This document shows, one piece after another, positions 1 to 12,480 of a DNA stretch of 64,000 nucleotides. The translations under genes and the position numbers were made by a program. Position 1 is the first letter of the stretch, and every line of letters starts with the position of its first letter. The stretch comes from Atriophallophorus winterbourni. Its lineage: Eukaryota; Platyhelminthes; Trematoda; Plagiorchiida; Microphallidae. A model generated the notes under the pieces. The model saw only the letters and a list, made by a program, of their open reading frames with translations. It ran no database searches and was not told the DNA's origin. The DNA lies in NCBI GenBank assembly GCA_013407085.1, contig JACCGJ010001929.1:186001-250000 (forward strand), written 5' to 3'.

Positions 1-840
1 GTCTCACAGGCTGTTATTGCGGCGACTCGCATAATTCCTGTTATTTTGTTCCACCTTTCATCGGCAGTTGCACACAGAGCAACTGGGAGTGAGTTACTTA
101 AGGTGGTCCTATAAATGTCTTGAACGGCAGTCCTCAATGCAAAACTCTATAGCGGACACTTATGGCGATATGGTCGATTTGGGCCGATGGTTGGCTTCCA
201 TCCGGCTAGCGCCATGTGGCACATTGACATCTTTTATGGCGAAAGGAAGTGCTGCTAATGAATAATCGAGATAGTGCACAGAATTGTATAAACCGTAGAC
301 CATTTTCTGTGCGTTGGTCTTCAAGACCAAACACACCACCTTATTGTGATTCAGATGTATCTAAGCTACCCAGTGTGGCATTCATATCGCCCGCTAAGAC
401 AACAATGTCGGAGCGTTTGGCACGGAGCGCAAGAGCATAAAGATCGTCGTAGAACGCATTTTTCTCGTCGTCGAAATTGGTGTTAGTCGGGGCGCAAGTT
501 GCTACAATAAACAAGCATTTCTGATTAGAAGATTTTGAGTTTGGTCTAATATTCGTGGCTAGTCTAACTGTGCACATCCTGCTATTACAAGGAATCCAAT
601 CGATTAGACTGGATTCGGCACTATACTAACACACGACTCCTGAAATAGCAGCTACAGAATGAGCTAGGGATGTACAAAAACCATCACGTAATGTTTCAGC
701 ATGACAATAGCCCACAATCTGAATCATAGGTATTGAGGACAGTTGAGTCCGGGAGTTGTGCCTAAGAAACGCGCCTTCTGAGAAAGTTGGCATTCCACTG
801 CACTCGTTTTCAGAAATGATAACTATATCCTTCCTTTGTT
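1..840 (-). mobile_element. RTE-type LINE, endonuclease domain remnant
   Basis: Reading on the minus strand from about 840 down to the window edge gives a broken apurinic-type endonuclease domain. Recognisable pieces are ISENECSGMPTFSEGAF, SRMCTVRLATN, ATCAPTNTNF, the strongly diagnostic GDMNATLGSLD, a degenerate TWRxPDG block and AQIDHIAIS. They come in the family order, but stops and at least one frameshift interrupt them, so no protein is made. The element is cut by the window start, so its reverse transcriptase would lie outside. The motifs are seen in the sequence; the RTE assignment is by resemblance, and another LINE clade with the same fold is possible. Confidence 0.7.
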
Positions 841-914
841 CACAGCTAACAAAATTGTGTAACTACCCTTAAAAATAATCCTAAGGTTACAGCTACAGTA
901 CCAGACAGTAATAT

Positions 915-990
915 CGCCCACATGCAGTCTCTAACTGTGTGGCACTTTGCCTGGATCAGGCTTGTGCTTTCATACCATCATACCATACCA
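915..990 (+). repeat. LINE 3' end with (TACCA)n tail
   Basis: A segment carrying CTTTGCCTGGATCAGGCTTG ends in short TACCA-type tandem repeats. The same segment and tail recur at about 44838-44910 and 59632-59710 on the minus strand. A diverged version lies at 2350-2460, directly downstream of a CR1-like reverse transcriptase C-terminus, which identifies the family as a CR1-like 3' end. Short microsatellite tails are typical of CR1-group LINEs. Confidence 0.65.
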
Positions 991-999
991 CGGGCATGG

Positions 1000-1680
1000 C
1001 CCAGGCAATATGGCGCACAATCAAACCGCACGCCGGCTAAGATCCTGTAAGGTTGCCGAGGCCAAGATAGATATGAGAAATATTGATAATGATACTCCAC
1101 CGTTTCTGTATGTAGCTCAATGCCGGTCGCAAATCAATTTAGCACATAATTAGCTGGACAGTATAGCATAGCTGAAGAAGTGTAATGTTTACAAAGACAT
1201 CATAGCATGTTTGATCCGTTTGCAGTGTCATAAGCTTATCTAACTACATGTTATGAACTATCGATCGACTGATTAGTAATTACGAAACAGAAAGAGAAAC
1301 ATGCATGTAGGAATTTTACTGATGTATCAAAAGATAAATCTTGAATAATTTGCAAGAAACTAAGTCGCAAAAATTACCAGATTTAGTTGGGATTGAAAAT
1401 TTTTCCCATTGCTTTCAAATATTGGTTCAACCATATCTCGCAAACGATTCAACGCACTTTGTTTGGTCGAATTTTTCGATGGAATAAATTCTGCAGCGGA
1501 TGCATCAAGAGTTGATTTGGATAACATCTGATAATTTGTCTATAATATATGAGAAACTGGTTAAAAGTTTACCACAGCAATTGCATCAAATACTAAAAGT
1601 TAAAAGCAATTCGAACGTGTATTGATGAAAATCAAATCACAATGAAAAATTATTATGCATTTCGTTCGTAACAGTGTGTT
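1000..1680. other. No gene seen
   Basis: AT-rich sequence without a supported coding region. It is the 3' flank of the V-ATPase subunit F gene. I see no clear polyadenylation signal on the minus strand here. Confidence 0.5.
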
Positions 1681-1682
1681 TA

Positions 1683-2051
1683 TCAGCGAAAATCTTCAGC
1701 AGAAAACAGTCCCTTGGCTCTCTTCAATATGGTGTCCTTGCTAGCATCGTAAGGAAAATCTTTGCTTGGGATTTCCAAAATAGCAGGTATTGCCTCGGTT
1801 CGTGAGTCAATTAGGTGCCGGATCATTTCTGCAAAGTTTTGAACAATCAATATAATTGCGATATCATCGCGGCAAACGAAAGACTTAAAGGCTTCTTCAA
1901 TATCAGCAAGCGACGTTTCTTTGTTAACAACAAAAAAATTGGGACGTCGGCTTCTATCCAATTCACCTATACCACCAAGCAAAAACCCAGTGCACGTATC
2001 TTCATCCCCTATGACGGCAATCAGTTTGGAGCGGGTGGAAGCGACAGCCAT
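1683..2051 (-). CDS. ATP6V1F: V-type proton ATPase subunit F
   Basis: Predicted 122-residue subunit F of the V1 sector of the vacuolar proton pump. In the family it sits on the central rotor stalk with subunit D and couples ATP hydrolysis to proton transport. Nearly the whole length shows family motifs in order: [19 protein letters not shown] near residue 9, [46 protein letters not shown], and the C-terminal [12 protein letters not shown]. Length matches the usual 119-124 residues. ATG at 2051 is the first methionine after an in-frame TAA 24 bases upstream. The gene is intact and uninterrupted in one exon amid transposon debris, so it may be the native locus or a retrocopy that stayed open. 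The upstream flank has a short CAAGTT repeat near 2108-2130. Confidence 0.94.
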   Translation of the reverse strand: MAVASTRSKLIAVIGDEDTCTGFLLGGIGELDRSRRPNFFVVNKETSLADIEEAFKSFVCRDDIAIILIVQNFAEMIRHLIDSRTEAIPAILEIPSKDFPYDASKDTILKRAKGLFSAEDFR

Positions 2052-2349
2052 GAAACGAAACAAAGAAAGTTAAAACGACGGGTGGCCTTGAAATATTTTA
2101 CTTCTGTTTCAAGTTCAAGTTCAAGTTCAATTTGCACAGGGCTGAGGGTGGCTAAAAGCCAATCACGCACCCAGATTTCCTTCGACGGTATGCGGTTGAG
2201 CACCCGGCACTTCGACATCGAGTATACAGTTCGTACTTTTCACACGTTCTTGTTTCCGAATATCTGGAAAGTAAGGTAGGGTTTCTCTTCACCAGCACGG
2301 TGAGAGGTCAGCTATTCAGAAACAATGCAATAATATGCGTGAACAATGT

Positions 2350-2960
2350 GTGGTGTATGAAATCACTAGCCTAGTTGAGGTAAAGTGAAACACAGTCATA
2401 GACTGCATGTGGGCTAATTTGCTGTCAGGTTGTCCAGGCCTAGACAGATATGATAAAAATGTAAAAATACTTTTTTTGTTTTTTATAAAGTTTTTTATTA
2501 GACAATGTGCGGAAATATGATAGACCATTTAACGTCTAATTCCCTTTTAAAGCTCAACACATTTGGGAGGCTTACTATACAATCTGGGAGCTTGTTCCAG
2601 AAGTTGACCACACGGTTGCTGAAAAGTGATCACGTGCCAGCAACCTGGGCCTACTCTTAAGAAGTTTCATGGAATTACCCCTTGTAGCTGCTTTAGAGGC
2701 AAGTTTAAGGATTTCAGTAATATTATCACCCGTTAGACCCTTTAGAATCTTGAAGGCTTCTATTAGGTCACCTCGCAGCCGCCGTCTCTTTAGTGAGAAC
2801 AAACCGAGGTCCTTGATTCTAGCCTCATAGGTTTTACCTGTCTGACCCTCAACCATCCTAGTTGCAAGGCGCTAGACCCTTTCGAGACATGCTATATCCT
2901 TTTTTAAGTACGGCGCCCGGGATTGAACGCAGTATTCCAAGTGAGGCCGCACGAATACTT
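2350..2960 (-). mobile_element. CR1-like LINE, C-terminal end of reverse transcriptase and 3' UTR
   Basis: The minus strand encodes a typical CR1/Jockey-group C-terminus. An in-frame block at 2575-2856 contains RIKDLGLFSLKRRRLRGDL and EAFKILKG, and a frameshifted continuation carries RVVNFWNKLP. The 3' UTR at about 2350-2460 is the same family as the TACCA-tailed repeats elsewhere in the window. The 5' part is missing, as expected for incomplete reverse transcription. Not functional. Confidence 0.75.
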
Positions 2961-3425
2961 TGTATAAAAGAATGAAGATTGAAGGTTTTCGGCACTTCAT
3001 TTCAGTTCAGTTAAGGAGGCAGAAGCCTTATTCATTAGGTACATTATTCTGTTGGCACAGGACTACAAATGGCTGATGAGAAAATCGAGCGTCCAGAGTT
3101 TTTGTTGCCGGAAAGCTTCAAATAAGAGTCCACCACTGCCAAAGTTGGTTCCTTGTTTTTTGGTATCCGCGTCCTATTTAATCCTACGTCCGGTGATTTC
3201 CAAGCAGTCCTTCGGTTCAGTTTAGTTGGCGCAGGAAAGTAATTGGATGATTAGCCAATCAAGTGTGTTGACCGTTCAAAAACAATCAATAATTCTGTGA
3301 TTCTGACTCCCATTGTTAATCTTATATACATCAATAATGACAACTGTTGATTCTTCTTCTTCTATTCTTTGGTTGGTAGTTTCATTCAATTCAATGCAAT
3401 ATAATTCATTATCATTGGCTTCGCG
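2961..3425. other. Unassigned flank of a gag remnant
   Basis: No coding region is supported. The stretch leads into the gag-like remnant that begins near 3430 and may be LTR leader sequence from the same element, but no LTR pair is recognisable. Confidence 0.3.
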
Positions 3426-3429
3426 ATCA

Positions 3430-4220
3430 GCTATGTCATTTTCTCAAAATGTCGGATCTCTCGATATTCATGGAACTCCCATATAAATCGAAGATTATCT
3501 GGAACGGTTTCAACTTTGGTGCCTTACCAATGGTGAAATGCCTGATTCAATTATCAGTGCGTATTTTCTCACTTCAGCAGGAGAAGATGCTTATACTCTG
3601 TCAAAAATTTATCATTTTTCATTCCACCTGCTAAAAAGACTTTCAATGAACTGAAATCAATTTTACTAGCTCATGTCACTCCAAAAATTTCGAAATTGCT
3701 GAACGTTCTCGCGTCAATAAAATGCAACGACACGAAACTATTCGTCACTTAATTCTGGAATTCCAAAAAACAAGATTCACGTTGGGCCTTCGACGATCAA
3801 CTAAATCATCATTTGTGTGATCGCATAATCGCCGGTGTCAATGAACTCGATTTTTATCATCAGTTATTGGTGGTGAATAATCCAACTCTTGAAAATGTTA
3901 AAGGAATATGTGAACATTATGAATATGTTGAAAAAATCCAATCGTCGGATCAATGGTGACACTCAATCTGTTTTGTTTGGAACCTTCGAACCTACACGTC
4001 AGTCAAGCAACCGTACACACCTACAAAGTAATTTCGAGGTTAACCATATAGAATACGCAAATTCAACAAAAGTAATTCCAATTTTGACAATCAGAAATTT
4101 CCTAAATGTTCATCTTGTGGCAAGTTACATTCTCACTTCACTTGTCAATTTCGTAATGCTAAATTTTATATATGTGGTAAACTTGGCATATCCAGTTAGA
4201 TTTTTCGAAATTCGAAGTCA
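3430..4220 (+). pseudogene. LTR-retrotransposon gag remnant with zinc knuckle
   Basis: Joining frames by eye across frameshifts shows a gag-like protein. A mid part has DQLNHHLCDRIIAGVNELD followed by NPTLENVKGICEHYEYVE. A zinc-knuckle region near 4105-4195 has CSSCGKLHSHFTC followed by a damaged second knuckle, YICGKLG. This order matches the capsid-to-nucleocapsid layout of Gypsy-type gag proteins. At least two frameshifts and one stop near 3752 destroy it. No adjacent pol was found downstream. It may belong to the same family as the pol remnant at 13.1-14.5 kb, which is a guess. Confidence 0.7.
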
Positions 4221-4346
4221 TGTTGTGTATAATAATGATACAGAAGTCGTTAATGTAGAAAATAAAATCATCTAATTATCTTTATCAGTTTCACCATCCA
4301 GTGTTTCTCATATTCGTATATTCAGTCATTATGTTTCGTAAGAAGT

Positions 4347-7300
4347 TATTCTTCTTCTTCTTTTTCTTCTTCTTGATAGATGACAGTGTATCAAGCTCTT
4401 GTAATCCGCAACTCTTTATATCAGCAGCATAGACCAGGAGAACCTCAGTTGTAGGAATTCTGTCCAGTGTTGTACAGCTTCGCTGTGATTACGGGCAGTA
4501 CCTTATACACTAGTTGCTTGAATGTGTTTTCAGATCTTGCTGAAATAACCTATTCCGGAAGCGCATTGCACAAGTTAACAATTCTTGTTGAGAGCGTGAA
4601 TCCCTTTTTTAGGCGTAGTGTCCTTTGCTTTTGAAGATTTAGAGCATTGCCACGGGTTCTTGAGTCCGTCACGAGGGGAAAAAACTCACGCAGCTCGTCA
4701 CCATAACTCCAAGTTATATGCAACGAGTTAGCAGCAGGTCGTAGCATACACACTGAATACAGAGAGACATGAGGTTGAGGCGTTGAACTCTTTCCACATA
4801 AGGAATTGATTTCAATCGTTGTACTCGTTTCGTCGCCCGCCGTTGCATTTTTTCTAACGGGTCACGTTCTTCGGTAGTTTGTGGATATGTGGCTGGCAAA
4901 ACATATTCCAAAACTGGTCTCACATATGTGGAATAAAGAATGCGAAACATTTGTGAAGTAATAGCCGAAAACGACCAACTGATAGCCCACCATGCGTGGT
5001 TTGCATTAACAGCTTTCTCTTCGTATCTTCCTTGGATTTAGGCGACCGAGTCACATTTGTACCCAGGTAACGTTCAGGTTCAACCAATTTCATTTGATGA
5101 TCCACGAGAAAGTACGCACCTTCAGACGTGCTTGATCCCAAAAGCATTACAGCGCATTTCTGTCGGTTTACAGGAAGCTGCCATTTTACCATCCAATCAA
5201 GCAATTTGTTCAATTCGTTCTGGAAAACTGTATTCTCAGAAAAAGAGCTTATGTACCCCATACTTTAAGATCATCCGCGAAAAGTAGGCAATTCATATTT
5301 AATGAATCGTGGAGGTCATTAACATATACATTGAGAAAAACGGGCCGAGAACAGATCCTTGCGGAACCCCGGGAGTTGGACGTGTAATCTGCGATTTAAC
5401 TCCGTTAACCTCGACCTGTGTATAACGGTCAAAAAGGAAGTCTTCAATCCAAGTTATAACAAGTCCATTTACACCACGCGCACGGAGCTTCATCAAAAGA
5501 CGTTGAAATGGAACACGGTCAAAAGCCTTACTGAAGTGAATGAAGGTAGTGACTACCGGGTGGCCCAGATCAAGTTCAGCACACCAGTGCTCGCGAGTAG
5601 CGATGAAATTGCATGCGCATGATCGTCTTGGCGTAAAACCATGCTGAGCAGATGTTAGGTGACTGGTTGTAAAGAGCAAATCTTCAATCTGTTTTTTCAG
5701 CAGTCGTTCCAGAGTCTTCCCAAATACTTAAGTGAGGGTAACCGATCGGTAGTTAGCCGAATCACTAGTTTCTATGCCTTTATACATTGTTTTGACAATG
5801 CGGTAGTTCCAAACTTCAGGTAACCTACCAAACCTCAGGGATAAACTCAAGATTAGCGCCAGTGGTTAGTGTATGATACCCGACAATACCTTGGAATAAT
5901 TGGGTGTATTCCGTCTGGACCACGTGCTGAGTTTACATCGAGTCGTTTAAGTAAATACTGCACCAACTCTGGCGAGATCGAGATATCCGGCATTTCGGTG
6001 CAGCTCTCGTGAAGCAGTGGAATTGGAAACGTATAAACAGAACTGTATTGATCGGCGAGAAAATCTGCTTTGCGTTCATCTTCATGTTGAGCCGAACCTC
6101 CCATAGATCTGAAGAATGGTATTCGTTTAGAAGCTTCATTTATTTGTCGGCACTGAATTGGTTTCGTCCACCAAACGAGTTTCATAGTTCTGCCTTTTTT
6201 CTCTTTTTAGGTAGATGCTTTTTTGCGGATAACTTTGTAGGTTACATAGTCATCGATGCATTCGCCATAACCGCTTTCTTTTCTTCATGTATTCACGACT
6301 AACGTTATCAAACCACGGCATTTCCTTAGAGTGAGATCTTACATTCATTAATGGGGCATAATTATCATGCGATCTGATTTTACCCAAATAGTCCAAACAA
6401 CAGGCATCTGCATTCATAAATGGAGGGAATGGATAGTCAATCGAGTCTGCAGACCTGATTAGAATCTTTGTGTCTAATTTCCAGTAGTTTCTCCGGGCGT
6501 GTACGTATTCTCAGTTAAGGACCTCGATTCCAAACGAACCATAAAGAACAATGATCGCTGATCTCAATCCACAGATTCGTAACATCAGAAAATATGTGTG
6601 ACCACCAAATCTAATATTGAAGGAAATTGTCTGACACATATCCTCGTAGGATCGTTTACATTCTGCACCAAATTTAGCTCCGAAATCGTATCTAGGAATT
6701 CTTGTTGGAACGATTAACTCCTCGAAACTAAATCCGCCCAGTTCATATGGGGAGCATTCATATCTCTAAAAAAGATACAGTCACCAGTGATACCATACAG
6801 TTTGATTTGATAACATAACGCAGGAACCTAAGAGCCTGGTGAGCAGTAAATGACCCCCAAGTGATGCTTCCCCAGATCGAGACTTCACCTTACACCAGAT
6901 GCTTTCGGCATTCCCAGCATCATGTTGAAACCTTTCCAATACATCCACAATCAGGTGACCTCCAAGTATACGGAAATGCCATCGGCAGGACTCGAAGCTA
7001 CTCTGTCACTTCTGAAAAGCGTATAGTATGGTAGCGCGCACTTCCATATAAGATATATCAATTGTTAACCACGATTCCGTAACAGCAATTATATCTGGCT
7101 TTCGCTGACAGACAATTTTATTAACCTCGTGAAGTTTATTACGTAGACTCCTCGCATTGAAAAGCAAGACATGAAATCTCTTCACAGAATGATTAACTTG
7201 GGTAGGGTTGACAAGTGCTTCCAACCGATTTGCGGTCTGGTCCTCTTTATCTGAAAATCCACAATATGGAGATCTACCTAGTCAGATTCTCTACGTTCTC

Positions 7301-7495
7301 GCAAATCTTGGGTGCCTGCTTTTATTTTAATTCCATTCTCCTGAGACAGGTCACGTAGTATCACGAACGACTCTCCCATAAGACGATTAGCTCGTCTTAG
7401 TACCATCTGGACTTGCTCAACCGAAGCTAAAACAATTTTCAGAGACCTCGGTGTATCCTCCTAGTTTTTCAGAAATTCAAAAATGATGGTAACTC
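4347..7495 (-). mobile_element. Nearly full-length degraded CR1-like LINE
   Basis: Minus-strand element in the order ORF1 C-terminus (about 7495-7300), endonuclease (7224-6300) and reverse transcriptase (6185-4550). It ends in a GAA-rich tail at about 4347-4376. The endonuclease start reads LLFNARSLRNKLHEVNKIV with PDIIAVTESWL. The reverse transcriptase has RGPDGIHP, LTSAQHGFTPRRSC, FSKAFDRVPFQRLL and GVPQGSVLGP; the active-site block after it is broken. The C-terminus has QNELNKLLDW, RYLGTNVT and STYVRPVLEYVLPA. Many frameshifts and stops rule out activity. Its upstream end abuts the next element, giving a tandem arrangement on one strand. Confidence 0.8.
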
Positions 7496-9650
7496 CTTCC
7501 TCCAAATCCCACAACTTAGGATGGTCTCCGATTGGATCACGTTTGGTGAATCAATAACAAACAACTTAAACAGAATAGGACCCTGAACGAACCACTGTGG
7601 GACACGGGATATCGCATCTAGAATAAGATAAATCGTTCGCGCTAACTCGATTAGTCCGCCCAAGTAGAAAATCGGCAATCCGTTTTAACAGTGTGCCGTC
7701 GATATTCCATGCCTTCAGCTTGAAATTAGACGTGATCGAACGCTTTGCTAAACGAAATATGCATTACATCAACGGAACCCTCGATATCAATTAGCTTCCA
7801 CTAGTTAGCACACGCTGTAAGACTATTTAAGACATTAACTTTGCTCCACTTTGAACATCGAAGTCGTGGTACATTGTTTTCAGCTTTCAGACAAGCGAGC
7901 CGAATCCTTGGAACTTAGGAAGAGATGGGGCAACAGGGCATTTATGATATATGCAAGGTTGTTTTAACAATGCTGATGAATCCCATCAGACCTGAGGAGA
8001 ATTGTATGTTAATCCTTTTCAGACATTGACACACCGTGTTTGGATGAGTTACTAAATGATTTAGGGAATCCTGCTGACCTCTCAAATCTAGTGGCTGATT
8101 GTGCTCCGTTGTATACACGGAGGCATACTGCCTAGCGAACAACTCAGCCTTCAAATCATCTCAATCAATTAACTTACCTTCCCGGTTCGCCAAAGTCGAT
8201 AAATATGAAGGAGGCTTCGTTGTGTTATGTTTATAAGCAAAGGGGAGCTTTAAGTATGCTTTCATTTCCTTAGCCAGGATCAAATCAATTTTCCTTGTTA
8301 GCATCTTGGTGGTAAAACGTTTGCGAACCTGTTTATATTAAAAATAGGCTGTCTCTGATTGTTCCTGTGAAGAAACAGTACAGGGACGTTTTCGTCTTTT
8401 GATTAAACCACTGAACGATTAATCCATCCAGAATGGGCCTCTGGACCATCAGCGAAGAAAACTAAGTTCACTCAAATTTCTGTAGCTTTCGTGGTAATAA
8501 ACGATAAATATTTCCACAATCATTTTGGTGGCGGATCATTTAGCGTTGATCAATCTAACTGACTTAATAATGATACGAGTTCTTCATTCTTCCATTTTAC
8601 AGAACTTTTGTCTTGACTCATTACCCCGGGGCTCACACATTCGCAAGTCCACTAAAAAAGTATAGAATATTGTTGACTGAATCTTACAGAAGAATCCACT
8701 TTGACTGCAGATACATCCGACGGCCTGTATGATAAGGAGAGATCAAGCGTCGTGTTACGCTGTTGTGGGAAAACTTATGTGGGCTCAAGGATATGTCGCA
8801 CCAATCCGCATCTTGAAATGAATTCTTGTAGTTCAACCTGAAACCCGTTTTACATGATCCACAAATAGTCCCAGTAGATATCAGATGCACTTTAGTAACC
8901 AAGTATTCAGCAAATGCTTGATCGACAGTGTTTACGCAAATTTGTCATCAGCTCCGAGCCATTAATATGGGGTAAGCGATAAAGAACACCTAAATTTGTT
9001 TTTAATTAGAACCATGCCAATGTCAATTCGGGAGCGTTTGTGAACAGTTATTACCAGGTGATTTTCGGCATTAGGTTCTACCCCACCACCAACACTACAC
9101 CTTGCACGATCAGTGTGGAATACGGGATAACTTGGGATAAAGAGCTAATTGTTCCATAATCGGATGAGCACCATGATTCTGTCACTACAATCAGGTAAAA
9201 TACCTGAAAACGCACAGGCTGATTCAACTCATCTACTTTGTTTATCAGACTTCTCGTGATAAAGATTATTACCTTCTAAGGTTCGAATCTCTCACAGCAA
9301 GCGCGGTGATTTGTAACGACTCCCATGGTATGCCTTGTCTACTTTTCACAACTCGAAAATCCACAAAATAAAGATCTGTTTTCCCAGTTTACGATCGATG
9401 TCGATGTTCCTGAGTAGCGGCTTTTATTCTAATTCCATCAACTGGAGAAAGATAATGAAAAATATGATATGTTTCTCCGTTAAATCTAGATCGGCTGCGC
9501 AAGACAGTGTTTGCATAGTTAAACTTGAAAACGATTTTCCGTTGTCTCGGAGGTGCATTTCGATCTTCCGAAACCTCTGTTTCACCGGCCTGAAAATGGT
9601 CCAATAACTCTGAAAACATTGTATGCAGTAACGTCCAACCTTTCTCTATG
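7460..9650 (-). mobile_element. Second degraded CR1-like LINE, truncated in the reverse transcriptase
   Basis: Minus-strand remnant with an ORF1-type C-terminus at 9619-9389 containing PPRQRKIVFKF and PVDGIRIKAATQEHR. Endonuclease pieces lie around 8902-8684. Reverse transcriptase pieces lie at 8154-7942 (KAELFARQYASVYTTEH, CQCLKRINIQFSSG) and 7678-7469 (VQGPILFKLF, DSPNVIQSETIL). It stops near the catalytic block, where the ORF1 of the neighbouring element begins. The ORF1 end is homologous to that of the neighbour (GIKIKAGTQDLRER there), so the two are the same broad family. Confidence 0.65.
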
Positions 9651-10200
9651 AGACGTGCGGCCGATTATTCAATCGGTTCAGCTGTTCATGTCATGCTGCA
9701 GCTTCTGCATTTGTTCAACAAACATTTTGACGCTAATATTAAGTGATAAAACCGCTGCTTATGATGGATTATTAGGTAAAGGTGGCTTCCGAGATAGTGG
9801 AACAGTTGTGTCACTTAAGAAGAATGGCTGAGCAGATAATATCCTTCGAAACAACAATTGGAAAATAAATTTTCTTGCGCTCCAGCTAACTTGAGTTTTA
9901 TTTCATGGATTCAGGTTATATTACAATAAATTTTTAAATCTGAATTCGAAGTTTGACGAAAACTCTATTTTTATACCACACAAATGCAACCAAAACTACC
10001 AGTTTGTTATCCGGAGTAGATCAAAGAAAGAGTAAGATAAAATAAAAGAGTCTCGGGACACTCATAAGAATTTTGGTAAGAAAGCAACTTGGAAGCGATT
10101 CTGTAAGATACGGAATCACATCGCGACTCTTGTGAGTGAAGATCGCAAGCAGTTCCATTGGAATTTGCTTAAGAAATTGGAAAAGAATCCTAAGCCTATA
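9651..10200. other. No gene seen
   Basis: AT-rich spacer between two LINE remnants. I see no supported coding region or named repeat. Confidence 0.4.
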
Positions 10201-12480
10201 TATTAAGATTCAAACCAGCCGTATTCTCCGTACAAACCCTTAATGGGTTGACACACTTTGCCCAATATACCGCCGATGCTTTAGCAACGTCTTACTTAAT
10301 TGCCTTCAATCTTAAGCGCTGTATTCCATTTCAAGTTTTACCAAATTAGCCACGTTTGAAATAATCAAGTAAAATGACTGTCAATGAATATATGGTTGTG
10401 CAGAAACTTTGTTAACCAAACGAAAAGAAGTCGCCTGGTGCAAACAAAATTAACCACGCCATACTTCAAAGTTGTCACATTGCTTTGACTGCTCCTCTCA
10501 CGCGCTTATTCAATCTCAGCCTACATGAAGGAAAAATACCACCGCATTCAAAAGCAGGGATGATAACTCCTATTTGTAAAGGTGGTGGCCGTTCAGACAC
10601 AGCAAACTATAGACAGGTAAAGATCTTTCCAGTTGTTGTTGTTGTTGTTGGCCTCCTTCGGTCGATGTCAACCATGTATGTACATCACAATCGCGTGAGT
10701 GTTCAGGTTTTGCAACTTTTGGAATGACTAAACAGTCCAATTCGGGAGAAACAATCTCTTCCGCAGCGCTGGCAACGAAAGTGACAACTCGGTTGTATTG
10801 CGTCAGTTGCACGCCGGCGGCGTGATCTGCGTTCAGCAGCCAAGAGCTGTATCTGCTCCTCCCCAGCTTGCAGACGACGCTTCACACAGTGCCTCCAATG
10901 TGAGCGGTCAAAAGCAAGTTCTTCCCAACTCGCCGGGTCAATGCCAAGAGCTTTCATATCTCTTTTGCAGACCGCCCAATGGTTGACTTCCTAGTTACAA
11001 CTCACCATAGATTAGATCTTTCGGAATACGACCATTTTCCATTCTGTAGACATGACCAAGCCAGCGCAGACGGCGCTGTCGCAATATAGTGAACATGCTC
11101 TGTAGACCAGCTTTTGGAAGCACTTCAGCATTAGTCACTCTGTCCATCCACGATATGTTCAAGATACGACGGATGCTTCGTAGATGGAAAGCATTCAGCT
11201 TCCGTTCGTGTCTTCCGTGGGTGGTCCAGGTTTTACTGCCGTACAGTAAAGCCTTTAGCACGCAAGCGCTGTATACGATCATCTTTGTCTTTATAGTCAG
11301 CTTGCGGTTACCCCAAACACGAGAGTTCAAACGGGACAAAATGACAGCTGCTCTGTCAATCCGCTTATCAATCTCCGTGTCTAGCGAGAGGTTATCCACA
11401 ATGGTTGAACCAAGGTATGTGAAGTGATGTACTGATTCCAGCTGACAGTTTCCAACAGTTATGATGGAAGGCGATACAGTTTTTTGACCAAGGACTTTGG
11501 TCTTGCTCATGCTGATTGTTAGCCCAAAGTCTTTGCATGCCGACGAAAAACAGTCCAGTGATCACTAAAATAATGGAACGCATTGTGACTGTGCATAGTG
11601 AACATTTTGAAAACCAAAATATTTTGACTGCAGCACAACACGCTTTTCGAAGAGATCGTTGCTGTTTATCTAACCTTCTTACAACGTTCGAGGATTGGAC
11701 CAAGGCACTAGACGAAGGTGAGGCTGTACATGCTTGCTACATCGATATTTCCAAAGCTGTCGATGGAGTCAACAATGACATGTTAATTAAAAAGCTCGAA
11801 TCTTATGGAATAACGGAAATATTGCTGAATTGGATAAAGGACTATCTTACTCATAGACACTCACCTTCTTTAGAATAATAGACGTCACAAGTAGAATTCC
11901 GCAAGACTCGTTGCTTGGACCTCTTTTATTCTTGCTGTATATGAACGATATAGTAGAAAATAAACAAAGAAAACAAAGTTGATGTCCCGTTACAGAAATT
12001 TGCCTTTCAAAAAGCGAATGTTTAAACTAAATCTACATGATTTTAACCAACGACGGATACGGAGTGACCTGCTGTTGGCATGCAAAATCCTGCATACTGA
12101 GAACCATCACATTAAACACTTGTTAAAGCCCACTGGCCTTACTTGAAAACGAATACAATCAAAGTCTTTAATTATCGAGCATTCTCGAATGAATATTCGT
12201 CGTATTATTTCCTCGGTCAGAATTTGTTTTACTTGGAACATTTTGTGTGAAGAAATCATAAGCTTGTTATCAGTTGCGGTTTTCGCTTCAAAACTGGATG
12301 AGTATATGGCGAACCATTCGGTATGTGACTGTCCCTATTGATTTGTCCCTATTTTTGTAATTTTTTTTAATTGATTTTGTAATTTTACTCCATATACCTG
12401 TAATCATACGGTTATTGTTAAGCTTACTGTTTGTTTCTAACATAAAACATTTTGAGTTATGAGTTATGAAAAAAATTGGG
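10201..12480 (+). mobile_element. CR1-like LINE interrupted by an RTE insertion
   Basis: Plus-strand reverse transcriptase pieces lie on both sides of a minus-strand RTE fragment. Left (10440-10620): INHAILQSCHIALTAPL, IPPHSKAGMITPI, GRSDTANYRQ. Right (from about 11556): ITKIMERIVTVHSEHFENQN, AAQHAFRRDRCCLSNLL, HACYIDISKAVDGVN and SLLGPLLFLLYMND. The frame then jumps to the C-terminal RRIRSDLLLACKILHTENHH, so the catalytic block and thumb are deleted. The 3' end near 12460 has two copies of GAGTTAT. A second copy of this 3' end lies at 32870-33000. Confidence 0.75.
10628..11550 (-). mobile_element. RTE LINE fragment, C-terminal half, inserted in a CR1-like element
   Basis: The minus strand encodes an open block at 11510-10995: KTKVLGQ, HHFTYLGSTIVDN, ETWTTHGR-like KTWTTHGRHERKLNAFH, RQRRLRWLGHVYRME, IPKDLIYGEL. 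The terminal block at 10957-10703 has DRSHWRHCVKR and a final FRCQRCGRDCFSRIGLFSHS zinc-finger-like motif, typical of RTE C-termini. A CAA-type microsatellite tail lies at about 10636-10650. The insertion splits the surrounding CR1-like reverse transcriptase; a short CCAGT occurs at both edges and may be the duplicated target. Confidence 0.75.

Noticed and set aside
1815..2279. 154-codon plus-strand frame opposite the V-ATPase gene
   Set aside because: Antisense shadow of the subunit F coding region extended by a CAAGTT microsatellite; no family resemblance.
9276..9290. Second B-box-like GGTTCGAATCT
   Set aside because: Its stem does not pair and no tRNA fold surrounds it.
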